Source of the DNA: Allolucifera butyrica
GTDB lineage: Bacteria; Bacillota; Negativicutes; Sporomusales; UPPP01
DNA: 64,000 nt
Direction: 5' to 3'
NCBI RefSeq assembly: GCF_900476375.1
Contig: NZ_UPPP01000065.1
Span: 1-64,000 of the forward strand
A program made the translations under genes and the position numbers. The stretch's first letter is position 1, and the number at the start of each line of letters is the position of its first letter. Below the pieces are notes generated by a model. The model had not been told where the DNA came from. It saw nothing but the letters and a program-made list of their open reading frames with translations, and made no database searches. Shown one piece after another: positions 44,337 to 52,182 of this stretch.

Positions 44337-45107
44337 CTATTCCTTTGCGAGGCGGAACAGGGTCCGCACATTCCCGGTTGTCGCCGCGGCCAGCGCCTCG
44401 GTCTCCATACCCCGCAGCCGGGCCACTTCTGCCGCAACCAGACGGACATGGGCCGGCTCATTGCGCCGTCCGCGATAAGGCTGAGGCGTAAGATAAGGAG
44501 AATCAGTCTCCACCAGCAGCCTGTCAAGCGGCACTTCCCGCGCCACCTCTTTCAATTTGACCGAATTGGCAAACGTGACCGGTCCCGCAATGGATACGTA
44601 AAAGCCCAGCTTAATTACATCCCGCGCCATTTCCAGGCTGCCGGAAAAACAATGAAAAACACCGGTCAGGCCTTTTCCTTCCCGCCGCATGATTTCCATG
44701 ATATCACCATGAGCGTCCCGGTCATGAATGATAAACGGCTTGCCCGTTTGCCGGGCCAGGTCGAGTTGACGGATAAACACCTGCTTTTGTATATCCCGCG
44801 GCGACAAGTCATAATAATAATCCAAACCGATTTCACCAATGGCTATTACCTTGGGATGTCCGGTCCACGCGGCCAGCTGTTCATAATCTTTCTCCTGCAT
44901 ATCCTTGGCATCGTGAGGATGCATGCCGACAGCGGCATAAATCGTTTCATGCCGCTCCGCCAGCAGAACCGAATTGGCCGAAGACGCCATGTCGGCTCCC
45001 ACGTTAATTATATGAGTCACGCCGTTCGCCGCCGCCCTGGCAATGGCGGCTTCGCGGTCTGAATCGAAACGCTTGTCGTCCAGATGAGCATGCGAATCAA
45101 ATAACAT
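44337..45107 (-). CDS. tatD: TatD-family metal-dependent deoxyribonuclease
   Basis: A 256-residue TIM-barrel hydrolase with the metal-binding HxH in FDSHAHLDDKRFD, GEIGLDYYYD, FIIHDRDAHGD, HCFSG and ETDSPYLTPQPYRG. TatD enzymes have 3'-5' exonuclease activity in DNA repair; YabD of B. subtilis is the local counterpart. It lies 15 nt after metG, and the pair is conserved across Firmicutes. Confidence 0.95.
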   Translation of the reverse strand: MLFDSHAHLDDKRFDSDREAAIARAAANGVTHIINVGADMASSANSVLLAERHETIYAAVGMHPHDAKDMQEKDYEQLAAWTGHPKVIAIGEIGLDYYYDLSPRDIQKQVFIRQLDLARQTGKPFIIHDRDAHGDIMEIMRREGKGLTGVFHCFSGSLEMARDVIKLGFYVSIAGPVTFANSVKLKEVAREVPLDRLLVETDSPYLTPQPYRGRRNEPAHVRLVAAEVARLRGMETEALAAATTGNVRTLFRLAKE

Positions 45108-45122
45108 GCGGCAAAACCTCGC

Positions 45123-47054
45123 TTATTTTACCTTGCTGCCCGGCTGAATCTCTGAAGCCGGTGACACTAAGGTCAGTTTATCGTCGCAGGAAGCGGCCAA
45201 AACCATTCCCCGCGATTCAATTCCCCGGATTTTGGCCGGTTTCAGGTTGACAATCATCACCACATATTTACCCACCAGTTCTTCCGGCGTGTAATGTTTC
45301 GCAATGCCCGAAACAATGGTGCGCTGCTCCAGGCCCAGATCGACGGTCAGCGTCAGCAGTTTATCGGCTCCCTTTACTTTTTCCGCCGCCAGTACTTTGA
45401 CGACCCGCAGATCCATTTTGGCAAATTCGTCAATGGTGATTTCCGGCATATCCAGGGCGGGAACAGACGGTTTAACGGTTTCCTGGGCGGCAGGCACTAC
45501 TGCTTCGGCCGGAACGGCCTTTTCTTCAATGCGCGGGAAGATAGGTTCCGGTTTATTGGCTTTGGTAACGGCCGGCAAGAGACCCCACCGCTTCGCATCC
45601 GCCAGGTTCATACTCCCGGGATCGGCAGTAATTCCTAATTGCGACCAAATTTGCGGCGCTTTGACAGGGAGGAAGGGTGAAATCAAAATCGCAACAATCC
45701 GCAGAGTTTCCGCCAAGCTGTATAATACTCCGTGCAAACGGTCCTTTTGCGCCGGGTCCTTCGCCAGCGCCCAGGGAGCCGTCTCATCAATATACTTGTT
45801 GCTCCGGCTGATCAATGCCCAGACTTCTTTAATGGCGGCATTAATATCTAATTTTTCCATCAGCGTTTCATAGGTCGCTGCCGTTTTCACTGCGAGATCG
45901 GCCAGTTCCTGGTCAATCGCAGCTGTCACCGCCGGTTTTTCGATGATACCGCCGTTAAAACGGCCGACCATATTCAGGGTACGGTGCAGTAAATTACCAA
46001 GATCATTGGCCAGATCGGCATTCGTCCGGTTTATCAATGCTTCGCGGGAAAAATTGCCGTCCATACCCAGCGTGATTTCGCGCAATAGGAAATAACGGAT
46101 GGCGTCCGGCCCAAATTCGTCAATTAATGCGAGCGGATCAATCACATTCCCCTTGGACTTGGACATTTTGTCCCCTTCCACGACCAGCCAGCCGTGTCCA
46201 TACACCATTTTCGGCAACGGCGCATCCAGAGCCATCAAGATGATCGGCCAAATAATGGAATGAAACCGGACAATTTCCTTGCCGACCAGATGAATATCCG
46301 CCGGCCAGAACTTGGCGTACTTCTCCCGGTCATGCAGATAACCGGCCGCCGTAATGTAGTTGGTCAACGCGTCAAACCATACATACACCACATGTTTGGT
46401 ATCAAAAGGCACAGGAATGCCCCAGTCAAAAGTAGTACGGGAAACAGCTAAATCTTCCAGACCGCCTTTAATAAAATTAATCATCTCGTTGCGGCGGGAA
46501 GTCGGCTGGATAAAATCAGGATTTTCTTCAATATAAGCCAGCAAACGGTCCTGATACTTGGACAAACGGAAAAAATAACTTTCTTCTTTTAACAGTTCGA
46601 CCGGACGGCCGCAATCGGGACATTTGCCGTCGTTTAGTTGTCTTTCCAGCCAGAAGGTTTCACAGGGAGTACAATACCAGCCTTCATATTCGGCTTTATA
46701 AATATCACCCTGGTCATAAATCTTTTGAAAAATGGCCTGCACAACTTCCTGATGCCGCGTCTCGGTGGTACGAATAAAATCATCATGGGAAATATAGAGC
46801 TTCTCCCACAGCAATTGGAAAGACGCCACAATTTTATCCACATACTCTATGGGCGTAATTCCATTTTCCTGCGCTTTCCGTTCAATTTTCTGTCCGTGCT
46901 CATCCGAACCGGTCAGAAAAAATACATCATAACCGGCCAGCCGTTTGAAACGGGCTATCGCATCGGCAACGGTGGTACAGTAGGCGTGGCCGATATGTAG
47001 ACGGTCGCTGGGATAATAAATCGGCGTTGTAATATAAAACGGTTTTTTATTCAT
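45123..47054 (-). CDS. metG: Methionyl-tRNA synthetase with C-terminal tRNA-binding domain
   Basis: Charges tRNA-Met. The 643-residue protein has the HIGH-like motif PSDRLHIGHAY, a zinc knuckle in CTPCETFW and CPDCGRP, the KMSKS motif in DKMSKSKGNVID, an anticodon-binding helical domain, and a C-terminal OB-fold tRNA-binding domain (about 540-643) giving dimerisation. The ATG at 47054 follows AAGGAGG. It heads metG-tatD and is divergent from abrB. The upstream 250 bp hold no T-box that I can recognise. Confidence 0.98.
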   Translation of the reverse strand: MNKKPFYITTPIYYPSDRLHIGHAYCTTVADAIARFKRLAGYDVFFLTGSDEHGQKIERKAQENGITPIEYVDKIVASFQLLWEKLYISHDDFIRTTETRHQEVVQAIFQKIYDQGDIYKAEYEGWYCTPCETFWLERQLNDGKCPDCGRPVELLKEESYFFRLSKYQDRLLAYIEENPDFIQPTSRRNEMINFIKGGLEDLAVSRTTFDWGIPVPFDTKHVVYVWFDALTNYITAAGYLHDREKYAKFWPADIHLVGKEIVRFHSIIWPIILMALDAPLPKMVYGHGWLVVEGDKMSKSKGNVIDPLALIDEFGPDAIRYFLLREITLGMDGNFSREALINRTNADLANDLGNLLHRTLNMVGRFNGGIIEKPAVTAAIDQELADLAVKTAATYETLMEKLDINAAIKEVWALISRSNKYIDETAPWALAKDPAQKDRLHGVLYSLAETLRIVAILISPFLPVKAPQIWSQLGITADPGSMNLADAKRWGLLPAVTKANKPEPIFPRIEEKAVPAEAVVPAAQETVKPSVPALDMPEITIDEFAKMDLRVVKVLAAEKVKGADKLLTLTVDLGLEQRTIVSGIAKHYTPEELVGKYVVMIVNLKPAKIRGIESRGMVLAASCDDKLTLVSPASEIQPGSKVK

Positions 47055-47224
47055 AATGTCCTCCTTCACAAGTTCTGATCACTTTTTTCCAATTATAGAC
47101 AAATCACTCTTTTCTTGTCAAACCTTTCGCTTACATTCATCGCGTTTATTTGACAAGGAAACCTAGTTATCTTTATAATCTTTTACCATTTTGGAAAATA
47201 TATTACCAAATGGAAAAAATTAGG

Positions 47225-47253
47225 TTGACAAGTTGTAGCGAATTTGGTATTAT
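47225..47253 (+). promoter_or_regulatory. Sigma-A promoter of the abrB-type gene
   Basis: TTGACA, 17-nt spacer, TATTAT. Expected start near 47260. Confidence 0.85.
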
Positions 47254-47260
47254 TTAGGTA

Positions 47261-47275
47261 GACAAAAAATTTGTC
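47261..47275. promoter_or_regulatory. Palindrome at the abrB transcription start
   Basis: GACAAA-AAA-TTTGTC, a perfect 6-3-6 dyad located at about +1 to +15 of the predicted transcript. Its placement suits a repressor site, for example autoregulation, which abrB shows in B. subtilis. The binding protein is inferred only. Confidence 0.5.
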
Positions 47276-47308
47276 GAAACATGTTTGTTTGAGGGGGAAT
47301 TAGAGAAA

Positions 47309-47560
47309 ATGAAATCAACTGGTATTGTGCGAAAAGTGGACGAGCTCGGCAGGGTAGTGATTCCTATTGAATTGCGCCGGACACTCGACATCGAAGAAAA
47401 AGACGCACTGGAAATCTATGTGGACAGCGACCGCATTATTCTTCGTAAATACGAACCTGCGTGCGTGTTCTGCGGCAATGCGGACGAAGTAACCAATTTC
47501 AAAGGCAAAAATATCTGTAAAGAGTGCCTTGATTCCATGGCACAAAAAAAGGCTATCTAA
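47309..47560 (+). CDS. abrB: AbrB/SpoVT-family transition-state regulator
   Basis: An 83-residue DNA-binding protein. Residues 1-50 are the swapped-hairpin AbrB domain (MKSTGIVRKVDELGRVVIP, LEIYVDSDRIILRKYE). The tail has paired cysteines, CVFCGN and CKECL, a likely zinc-binding extension seen in related clostridial regulators. B. subtilis AbrB represses post-exponential genes. The ATG at 47309 gives the family start; GAGGGGG is somewhat far (about 12 nt). It lies between rsmI and metG as in B. subtilis, with its own strong promoter. Confidence 0.93.
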   Translation: MKSTGIVRKVDELGRVVIPIELRRTLDIEEKDALEIYVDSDRIILRKYEPACVFCGNADEVTNFKGKNICKECLDSMAQKKAI

Positions 47561-47570
47561 CATTTCCTGT

Positions 47571-47598
47571 AAAATAAGAGGTGCAAACCTCTTATTTT
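47571..47598. terminator. Bidirectional terminator between abrB and rsmI
   Basis: Perfect 12-bp stem AAAATAAGAGGT with its complement, GCAA loop, and a long T-run on the plus strand. The rsmI stop is at 47601. Confidence 0.9.
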
Positions 47599-47600
47599 TT

Positions 47601-48461
47601 TTATTTTTCGTCCTCACCGGCGACGACCGTCTGGTAAACTTCCCTGCGAGGCAAACCTCTGGCTGCGGCGACCTCGCGGATCGCATCCTTTTTGCTCATA
47701 CCGGCGGTCACTTTGGCCATCACCGCATCATAGACAGAAGTCTCCGGGGCGTCAGACGGCTGTTCGCCGTCCATTCCGTCCGCTCTTCCGGCAATAATCA
47801 GGGTAAATTCTCCCCGCGGCAAGTATTCGTCAAAATGAGCCTGGAGGGTACTCAGCGTACCCCGCACCCACTCTTCAAACCGTTTGGTCAATTCCCGGGC
47901 CGCTACGGCCGGACGATCGCCCCAGGCCGTTACCAGTTCCGTCAGAGTTTCCCGTAAATGATGCGGGGATTCATACAAAACCAGGGTCGACCGGTAAGAC
48001 GCCAACAGGGCAAGAAGCTCACGGCGTTTTTTATTATTTTTCGGTAAAAAACCGGCAAACGTAAACAAGCTTGTATCAAGGCCGGAAGCCACCAGCCCGG
48101 TTAACGCCGCATTCGCACCCGGAACGGGAGTAACCGTGACACCGGCTTCGATAGCCAATTGTACCAAATGCGTCCCCGGGTCGGAAATCCCCGGCAGGCC
48201 GGCATCGCTGACAACGGCGAGATCCTCGCCGTCCAAAAGGCGCTTGATGAGCTCCGGTCCCCGGCTGAATTGGTTATGTTCATGATAACTAATCAGCGGT
48301 GTATGCAGGGAAAAATGACTGAGCAATTTACGAGTCTGGCGGGTATCTTCCGCCGCAATGGCGCTCACTTCCCCCAATATCCGGACGGCCCGGTAGGTCA
48401 TATCCTCTAAATTGCCGATGGGCGTGGCGCATAAATAGAGTACACCTGCTCTCTTTTCCAA
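47601..48461 (-). CDS. rsmI: 16S rRNA C1402 ribose 2'-O-methyltransferase
   Basis: Methylates the ribose of C1402 in the decoding centre. The 286-residue tetrapyrrole-methylase-fold protein has LYLCATPIGNLEDMT, AEDTRQTRKLL, SDAGLPGISDPG and PGANAAL, with the C-terminal extra domain. I chose the TTG at 48461, eight bases after AAGGGGG, which gives the usual length; an ATG at 48503 would add 14 unusual residues and has its AAGGAG about 13 nt away. It follows the N6-adenine methyltransferase gene, matching yabB-yazA-yabC of B. subtilis without yazA. Confidence 0.92.
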   Translation of the reverse strand: MEKRAGVLYLCATPIGNLEDMTYRAVRILGEVSAIAAEDTRQTRKLLSHFSLHTPLISYHEHNQFSRGPELIKRLLDGEDLAVVSDAGLPGISDPGTHLVQLAIEAGVTVTPVPGANAALTGLVASGLDTSLFTFAGFLPKNNKKRRELLALLASYRSTLVLYESPHHLRETLTELVTAWGDRPAVAARELTKRFEEWVRGTLSTLQAHFDEYLPRGEFTLIIAGRADGMDGEQPSDAPETSVYDAVMAKVTAGMSKKDAIREVAAARGLPRREVYQTVVAGEDEK

Positions 48462-48495
48462 ACCAGTTTCCCCCTTGGCGCCAGCTAGTGGTCCA

Positions 48496-49233
48496 CTAGG
48501 CATAATAGCTTTTAATCTCCTTACTGTAATCACCTGCCGCCGTATATACGGCCAGCGGCGGCATTACGTCCACTCCCGGCCGGGCGCCGCGAATTCCTTC
48601 CACTAATAGCATGGCCGGTTTTTTATGCAGCACAGGATGGATCAAACGTACCCGTTTGGGCTCTAACCCGGCGGCCGACATTTTTTGTAAAATTTCCGCC
48701 ATGCGCTCGGGTAAATGGACCATGGCAAACCGGCCGCGATATTTTACCAAATAACGGGCAGCCTGAATTACATCGTCGAGATTGGCCGCCACTTCATGCC
48801 GCGCCAAGGCCACGCGGTCATTGGGACTGACGGCGCCTTTACCGAGAGGACGGTACGGCGGGTTGGACACGACAAGATCCCATTCTCCTGCGGGCAACAA
48901 TTGATTAACCTTGCGGAAATCGCCCTGAATGACTTGCATTTTAGCGGCCAGTTTATTAAGTAAAATACTGCGTTTGGCCATATCGGCCATATAAGGACTG
49001 ATTTCAAGTCCTGTCACATACCCTGCACCTCTGGCGGCAAGCAAGAAACCAATTACCCCCGTGCCGCTTCCCAGGTCTGCCACCCGCCAGCCGGGACGAA
49101 AAAAAGCAAAATGGGCCAGCAGGACTGCATCCAGAGAAAAACAGAATTCCCGCGGGTGCTGAATAATTTTCAAACCCTGAATCAGTAAATCATCGAGACG
49201 TTCCCCCGGCAGTAATAAATCCGCTTCTCCCAT
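48496..49233 (-). CDS. trmN6: tRNA1(Val) A37 N6-methyltransferase-like protein
   Basis: A 245-residue class I methyltransferase (YfiC/YabB family): the SAM motif DLGSGTGVIGFLLAARG, ITAGL-like acidic strand LEISPYMADMA, and the catalytic VVSNPPYRP. Modifies adenine-37 of tRNA-Val in E. coli; the Firmicute activity is presumed similar. Its ATG follows immediately after the yaaT stop (TAAATG), so the two are coupled. Confidence 0.9.
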   Translation of the reverse strand: MGEADLLLPGERLDDLLIQGLKIIQHPREFCFSLDAVLLAHFAFFRPGWRVADLGSGTGVIGFLLAARGAGYVTGLEISPYMADMAKRSILLNKLAAKMQVIQGDFRKVNQLLPAGEWDLVVSNPPYRPLGKGAVSPNDRVALARHEVAANLDDVIQAARYLVKYRGRFAMVHLPERMAEILQKMSAAGLEPKRVRLIHPVLHKKPAMLLVEGIRGARPGVDVMPPLAVYTAAGDYSKEIKSYYA

Positions 49234-50040
49234 TTATTCTTTTTCCACAATTTCTTCCCAGGGGATTTCCACCGTTTTATCATGGACCAGCTGAACTGTG
49301 GCTGTCTTTCTGGCAGGATTAACGGTCATTACCTTTCCCTCGCCGTCAATCGTAACCACTTCCACCCCAATCGCCGGCGGCAAGACTCTCTTACAGCAAG
49401 AATGATAGCAATCGCTTTCATATTTAAGACAACACATCAGCCGGCCGCATATCCCGGAAATTTTCGTAGGATTCAGCGACAGGTTCTGATCTTTGGCCAT
49501 CCGGATGGACACCGGCTCAAAATCGCCTAAAAAGGTGGCACAACAGAGGGAACGTCCGCAGCAACCAATTCCCCCCATCATTTTGGCCTCATCCCGCACC
49601 CCAATCTGCCTGAGTTCAATGCGGGTCCGAAAGACGGCCGCCAAATCCTTAACCAGTTCCCTAAAGTCAATCCGCCCGTCGGCGGTAAAGTAAAAAATAA
49701 TTTTGTTTACATCAAAGGTATATTCCACATCTACCAGATTCATAGGCAATCCGTGGGTCCGGATTTTTTGCTCGCATAGTTTGAACGCGTCTTTTTCCTT
49801 ATCCCGATTTTCCAGGACTTTTTCTTCGTCCTGGGGCGTGGCTTTACGCTGCACCGGCTTTAGAGGCGCCACTATCTGGTCGTCCTCTACCTGACGCGGG
49901 CCGATCACCACATCGCCGAATTCCAGTCCCCGGGCCGTTTCCACAATAACATGGTCACCAACAGCCAACGCAATTTCACACGGATCAAAATAATAAATTT
50001 TACCCGCTTTTTTAAACCGGATCCCCACCACTGTCTGCAT
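49234..50040 (-). CDS. yaaT: YaaT/RicT, PSP1-domain protein
   Basis: In B. subtilis this protein (RicT) joins RicA and RicF in a complex carrying iron-sulfur clusters that promotes RNase Y-dependent RNA maturation and is needed for sporulation. The 268-residue protein has the PSP1 core and the cysteine cluster IGCCGRSLCCATFL, GICGRLMCCLKYESDCYHSCC, matching the cluster-binding family members. The ATG follows GGAGGG, 1 nt after the holB stop. RicA and RicF genes are not visible here. Confidence 0.95.
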   Translation of the reverse strand: MQTVVGIRFKKAGKIYYFDPCEIALAVGDHVIVETARGLEFGDVVIGPRQVEDDQIVAPLKPVQRKATPQDEEKVLENRDKEKDAFKLCEQKIRTHGLPMNLVDVEYTFDVNKIIFYFTADGRIDFRELVKDLAAVFRTRIELRQIGVRDEAKMMGGIGCCGRSLCCATFLGDFEPVSIRMAKDQNLSLNPTKISGICGRLMCCLKYESDCYHSCCKRVLPPAIGVEVVTIDGEGKVMTVNPARKTATVQLVHDKTVEIPWEEIVEKE

Positions 50041-50041
50041 G

Positions 50042-51034
50042 CTATCGTCCCTCCCTTGCTCCGTCTAGTAACCGGATGAGCAGCGCTTCACCCGTTAACC
50101 GGGTATTGGCATTGGCCAGCAGCGCCCGCTGCGCTTTTTTCACGTCCGCCAGCGCGGCCATCAGCCTTGGTTCATCCCAATACTTCGTTTGTGCCATCAA
50201 AAAGTCCAGCAAATCAATGTTAAACACTAATTTTTCATTTCGTCCGCATAAAATTACCAAGATATCCCTGAGTAGTAACGCCAAATATTGCAGCAGGTCC
50301 AAAACCTGGTTCCCCAGCTTTTCCCACAACGGTCCCTGTTCCCAAACCAAACCGCTTTCCTGCCGGCAGACAGCTTCTAAAAGGGTGGCCGCCTGATCCC
50401 GGAGCTCAAGACCGCCCGGTTCCAGTAAGGCTAAGGCCATTCCCATCCGTCCCCCGGCCAGCCGGGAAACCAGGTCGGCTTGGGCGGGGGCAACGCCCCG
50501 TGCGGCCAGCCCTTCGGCTAATACAGCGGCCGGAAGCGGCTGAAAGGAGAGCAGGAAACAGCGCGAGCGAATGGTCACCAGCAATTTTTGAAAAACCGCC
50601 GCTACCAAAATAAATACAAAATTGGAGGGCGGTTCCTCTAAAAGCTTTAACAAGCTGTTCTGGGCTTCCGTCGTCATTCGCTCCGCGTCTTGAATGATAC
50701 ATACCCGATAGGGGTTGATGTGCGCCGACATGCCGGCCTCATATTGCAAAGCACGGATTTGGGCTATTTTAATCGTGCTCCCCTCCGCCTCCACTATGTG
50801 CAGGTCCGGATGCGCCCCTTGGCGGCTCAGGCGGCAGTCATTACAGGAACCGCAAGGTTTCTCGCCCTGCCCGGCACTGCAGAGAATCGCCGCCGCCAAC
50901 GTACGGGCCACCAGCATTTTTCCGGTTCCTTCCGGTCCGGCTAGTAACAGGGCGTGAGGAATCCGGCCGCCGGCGAGCATTCCCCGCAATGTAGCAATGC
51001 GTTCTTCGTGCCCAATAATGTTTTTCCATTCCAT
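50042..51034 (-). CDS. holB: DNA polymerase III delta' subunit
   Basis: Clamp-loader subunit. The 330-residue AAA+-type protein has a P-loop GPEGTGKMLVA, the zinc-binding cysteines in CSAGQGEKPCGSCNDC, and the SRC-like IRSRCFLL segment. Position between yaaR and yaaT is the B. subtilis arrangement. The third P-loop residue is methionine instead of threonine or serine, in line with a subunit that does not need to hydrolyse ATP. Confidence 0.93.
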   Translation of the reverse strand: MEWKNIIGHEERIATLRGMLAGGRIPHALLLAGPEGTGKMLVARTLAAAILCSAGQGEKPCGSCNDCRLSRQGAHPDLHIVEAEGSTIKIAQIRALQYEAGMSAHINPYRVCIIQDAERMTTEAQNSLLKLLEEPPSNFVFILVAAVFQKLLVTIRSRCFLLSFQPLPAAVLAEGLAARGVAPAQADLVSRLAGGRMGMALALLEPGGLELRDQAATLLEAVCRQESGLVWEQGPLWEKLGNQVLDLLQYLALLLRDILVILCGRNEKLVFNIDLLDFLMAQTKYWDEPRLMAALADVKKAQRALLANANTRLTGEALLIRLLDGAREGR

Positions 51035-51042
51035 AACAGCCT

Positions 51043-51489
51043 CTACGTATATAAGTCCACCAGCATACCGCGAATTGCGTCATGCTTGGCTAGAATCTCC
51101 AGTTGCTTTTCCTGGCCGCTGCGCACATCTTCCGTCATATCGGCCAGGGTCTGGTCTACCTGTTTAATTATAGTATACATTTTCTGCCGGCCCTGACTGT
51201 CCCAGCCGTTTTTTGATTCCAGGCTATACATCCGGCCTACGGCTTCCCCAATAAATTTGCGCACCAATTCTTTATAACTTTTTAATTCTGCATACGTAGG
51301 TGTACTGCCTAACTTCTGTCCCTGCTCGTCAATCTGCCGCAATAGGGCGTTTAATTGCTCAACCGATTGTTTATCCTGCGAATTGAGGAGCTCGGACGCA
51401 AAGTGGTTTCCTACCTTATCAGGTTTGCCGGTACTTTCCCGTTCAGACACCATCGGAATGTTGGAAGTTCCCATTTTATTTACTTTCAC
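51043..51489 (-). CDS. yaaR: YaaR family protein (DUF327)
   Basis: A 148-residue, highly charged and helical protein of unknown function, found beside tmk and holB in Firmicutes. Segments AELKSYKELVRKFIGEAVGRMY and EILAKHDAIRGMLVDLY are family-typical. The GTG start follows AGGAGG. B. subtilis has yaaQ between tmk and this gene; it is absent here. Confidence 0.88.
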   Translation of the reverse strand: MKVNKMGTSNIPMVSERESTGKPDKVGNHFASELLNSQDKQSVEQLNALLRQIDEQGQKLGSTPTYAELKSYKELVRKFIGEAVGRMYSLESKNGWDSQGRQKMYTIIKQVDQTLADMTEDVRSGQEKQLEILAKHDAIRGMLVDLYT

Positions 51490-51503
51490 GGCGTACCTCC
51501 TGC

Positions 51504-52181
51504 TTATAAATCAACCATACGTTTTACCGCGTCATAAATTGCCGCATGAATTTCGTCAATTGATTTTAACCGTCCATTTTCCGTACATGAAATGGTCTGC
51601 CAGCAATATTTGGCCGCTACCAGCCGGTAACTGGCGTAGCACCGGCTCAAATAATCCTCGTCCCGCTCATGAATGTCCGGTTGGCCTTCACCGGACTTAT
51701 TGGCCCGTTCCCGGATCAACTTCCGGCTGTACTCGGGCGGCACATCCAAAAAAAGCACACAGTCGGGCACAGGCAGTTGAAAGAGTTGAAATTCAAAGTT
51801 CCATAGCCATTCCAGAAACTTTTGCTTGTCCGCATCACCGGGTATCTTAACGGCCTGATGAACCATATTGGATGTCGTATACCGGTCCGCCAGGATAATC
51901 CCGCCGCTGTAATAAAAATCTTGCCAGTCCTTTTTAAAAGAGGCATACCGGTCCACGGCATAAAAAGTAGACGCCACATAGGGACTGACATCGCCGGGCT
52001 GACTGCCGAACTCACCGTTTAAATACATCTTGATCAGAGCCGAAGAAGGACTCCGATAGTCCGGGAATTCAACCTTTTTTACCCGCTTTCCTTCTTTTTG
52101 CAGCCGCAGGTAGAGTTTTTCCGTCTGAGTGGCTTTACCGCTCCCGTCTCCCGCTTCAATGATAATTAGCTTTCCCGGCAT
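51504..52181 (-). CDS. tmk: dTMP kinase (thymidylate kinase), clostridial variant
   Basis: Phosphorylates dTMP to dTDP. The 225-residue protein has the P-loop region IEAGDGSGKATQ, the DR motif in LADRYTTSN and a QLPVPDCVLFLDVPPE segment. The P-loop reads GKA rather than the usual GKT/GKS, a form I associate with a clostridial Tmk group that has longer sequence and altered LID. The position between yaaO and yaaR supports tmk. Whether it prefers another deoxynucleoside monophosphate cannot be decided. Confidence 0.85.
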   Translation of the reverse strand: MPGKLIIIEAGDGSGKATQTEKLYLRLQKEGKRVKKVEFPDYRSPSSALIKMYLNGEFGSQPGDVSPYVASTFYAVDRYASFKKDWQDFYYSGGIILADRYTTSNMVHQAVKIPGDADKQKFLEWLWNFEFQLFQLPVPDCVLFLDVPPEYSRKLIRERANKSGEGQPDIHERDEDYLSRCYASYRLVAAKYCWQTISCTENGRLKSIDEIHAAIYDAVKRMVDL

Positions 52182-52182
52182 T

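Noticed and set aside
44017..44478. Plus-strand open frame of about 150 codons
   Set aside because: It has no ribosome-binding site, runs through intergenic repeats and then antisense through tatD, and resembles no protein.
47055..47308. T-box riboswitch before metG
   Set aside because: No specifier-loop or T-box sequence was recognisable in the short leader.
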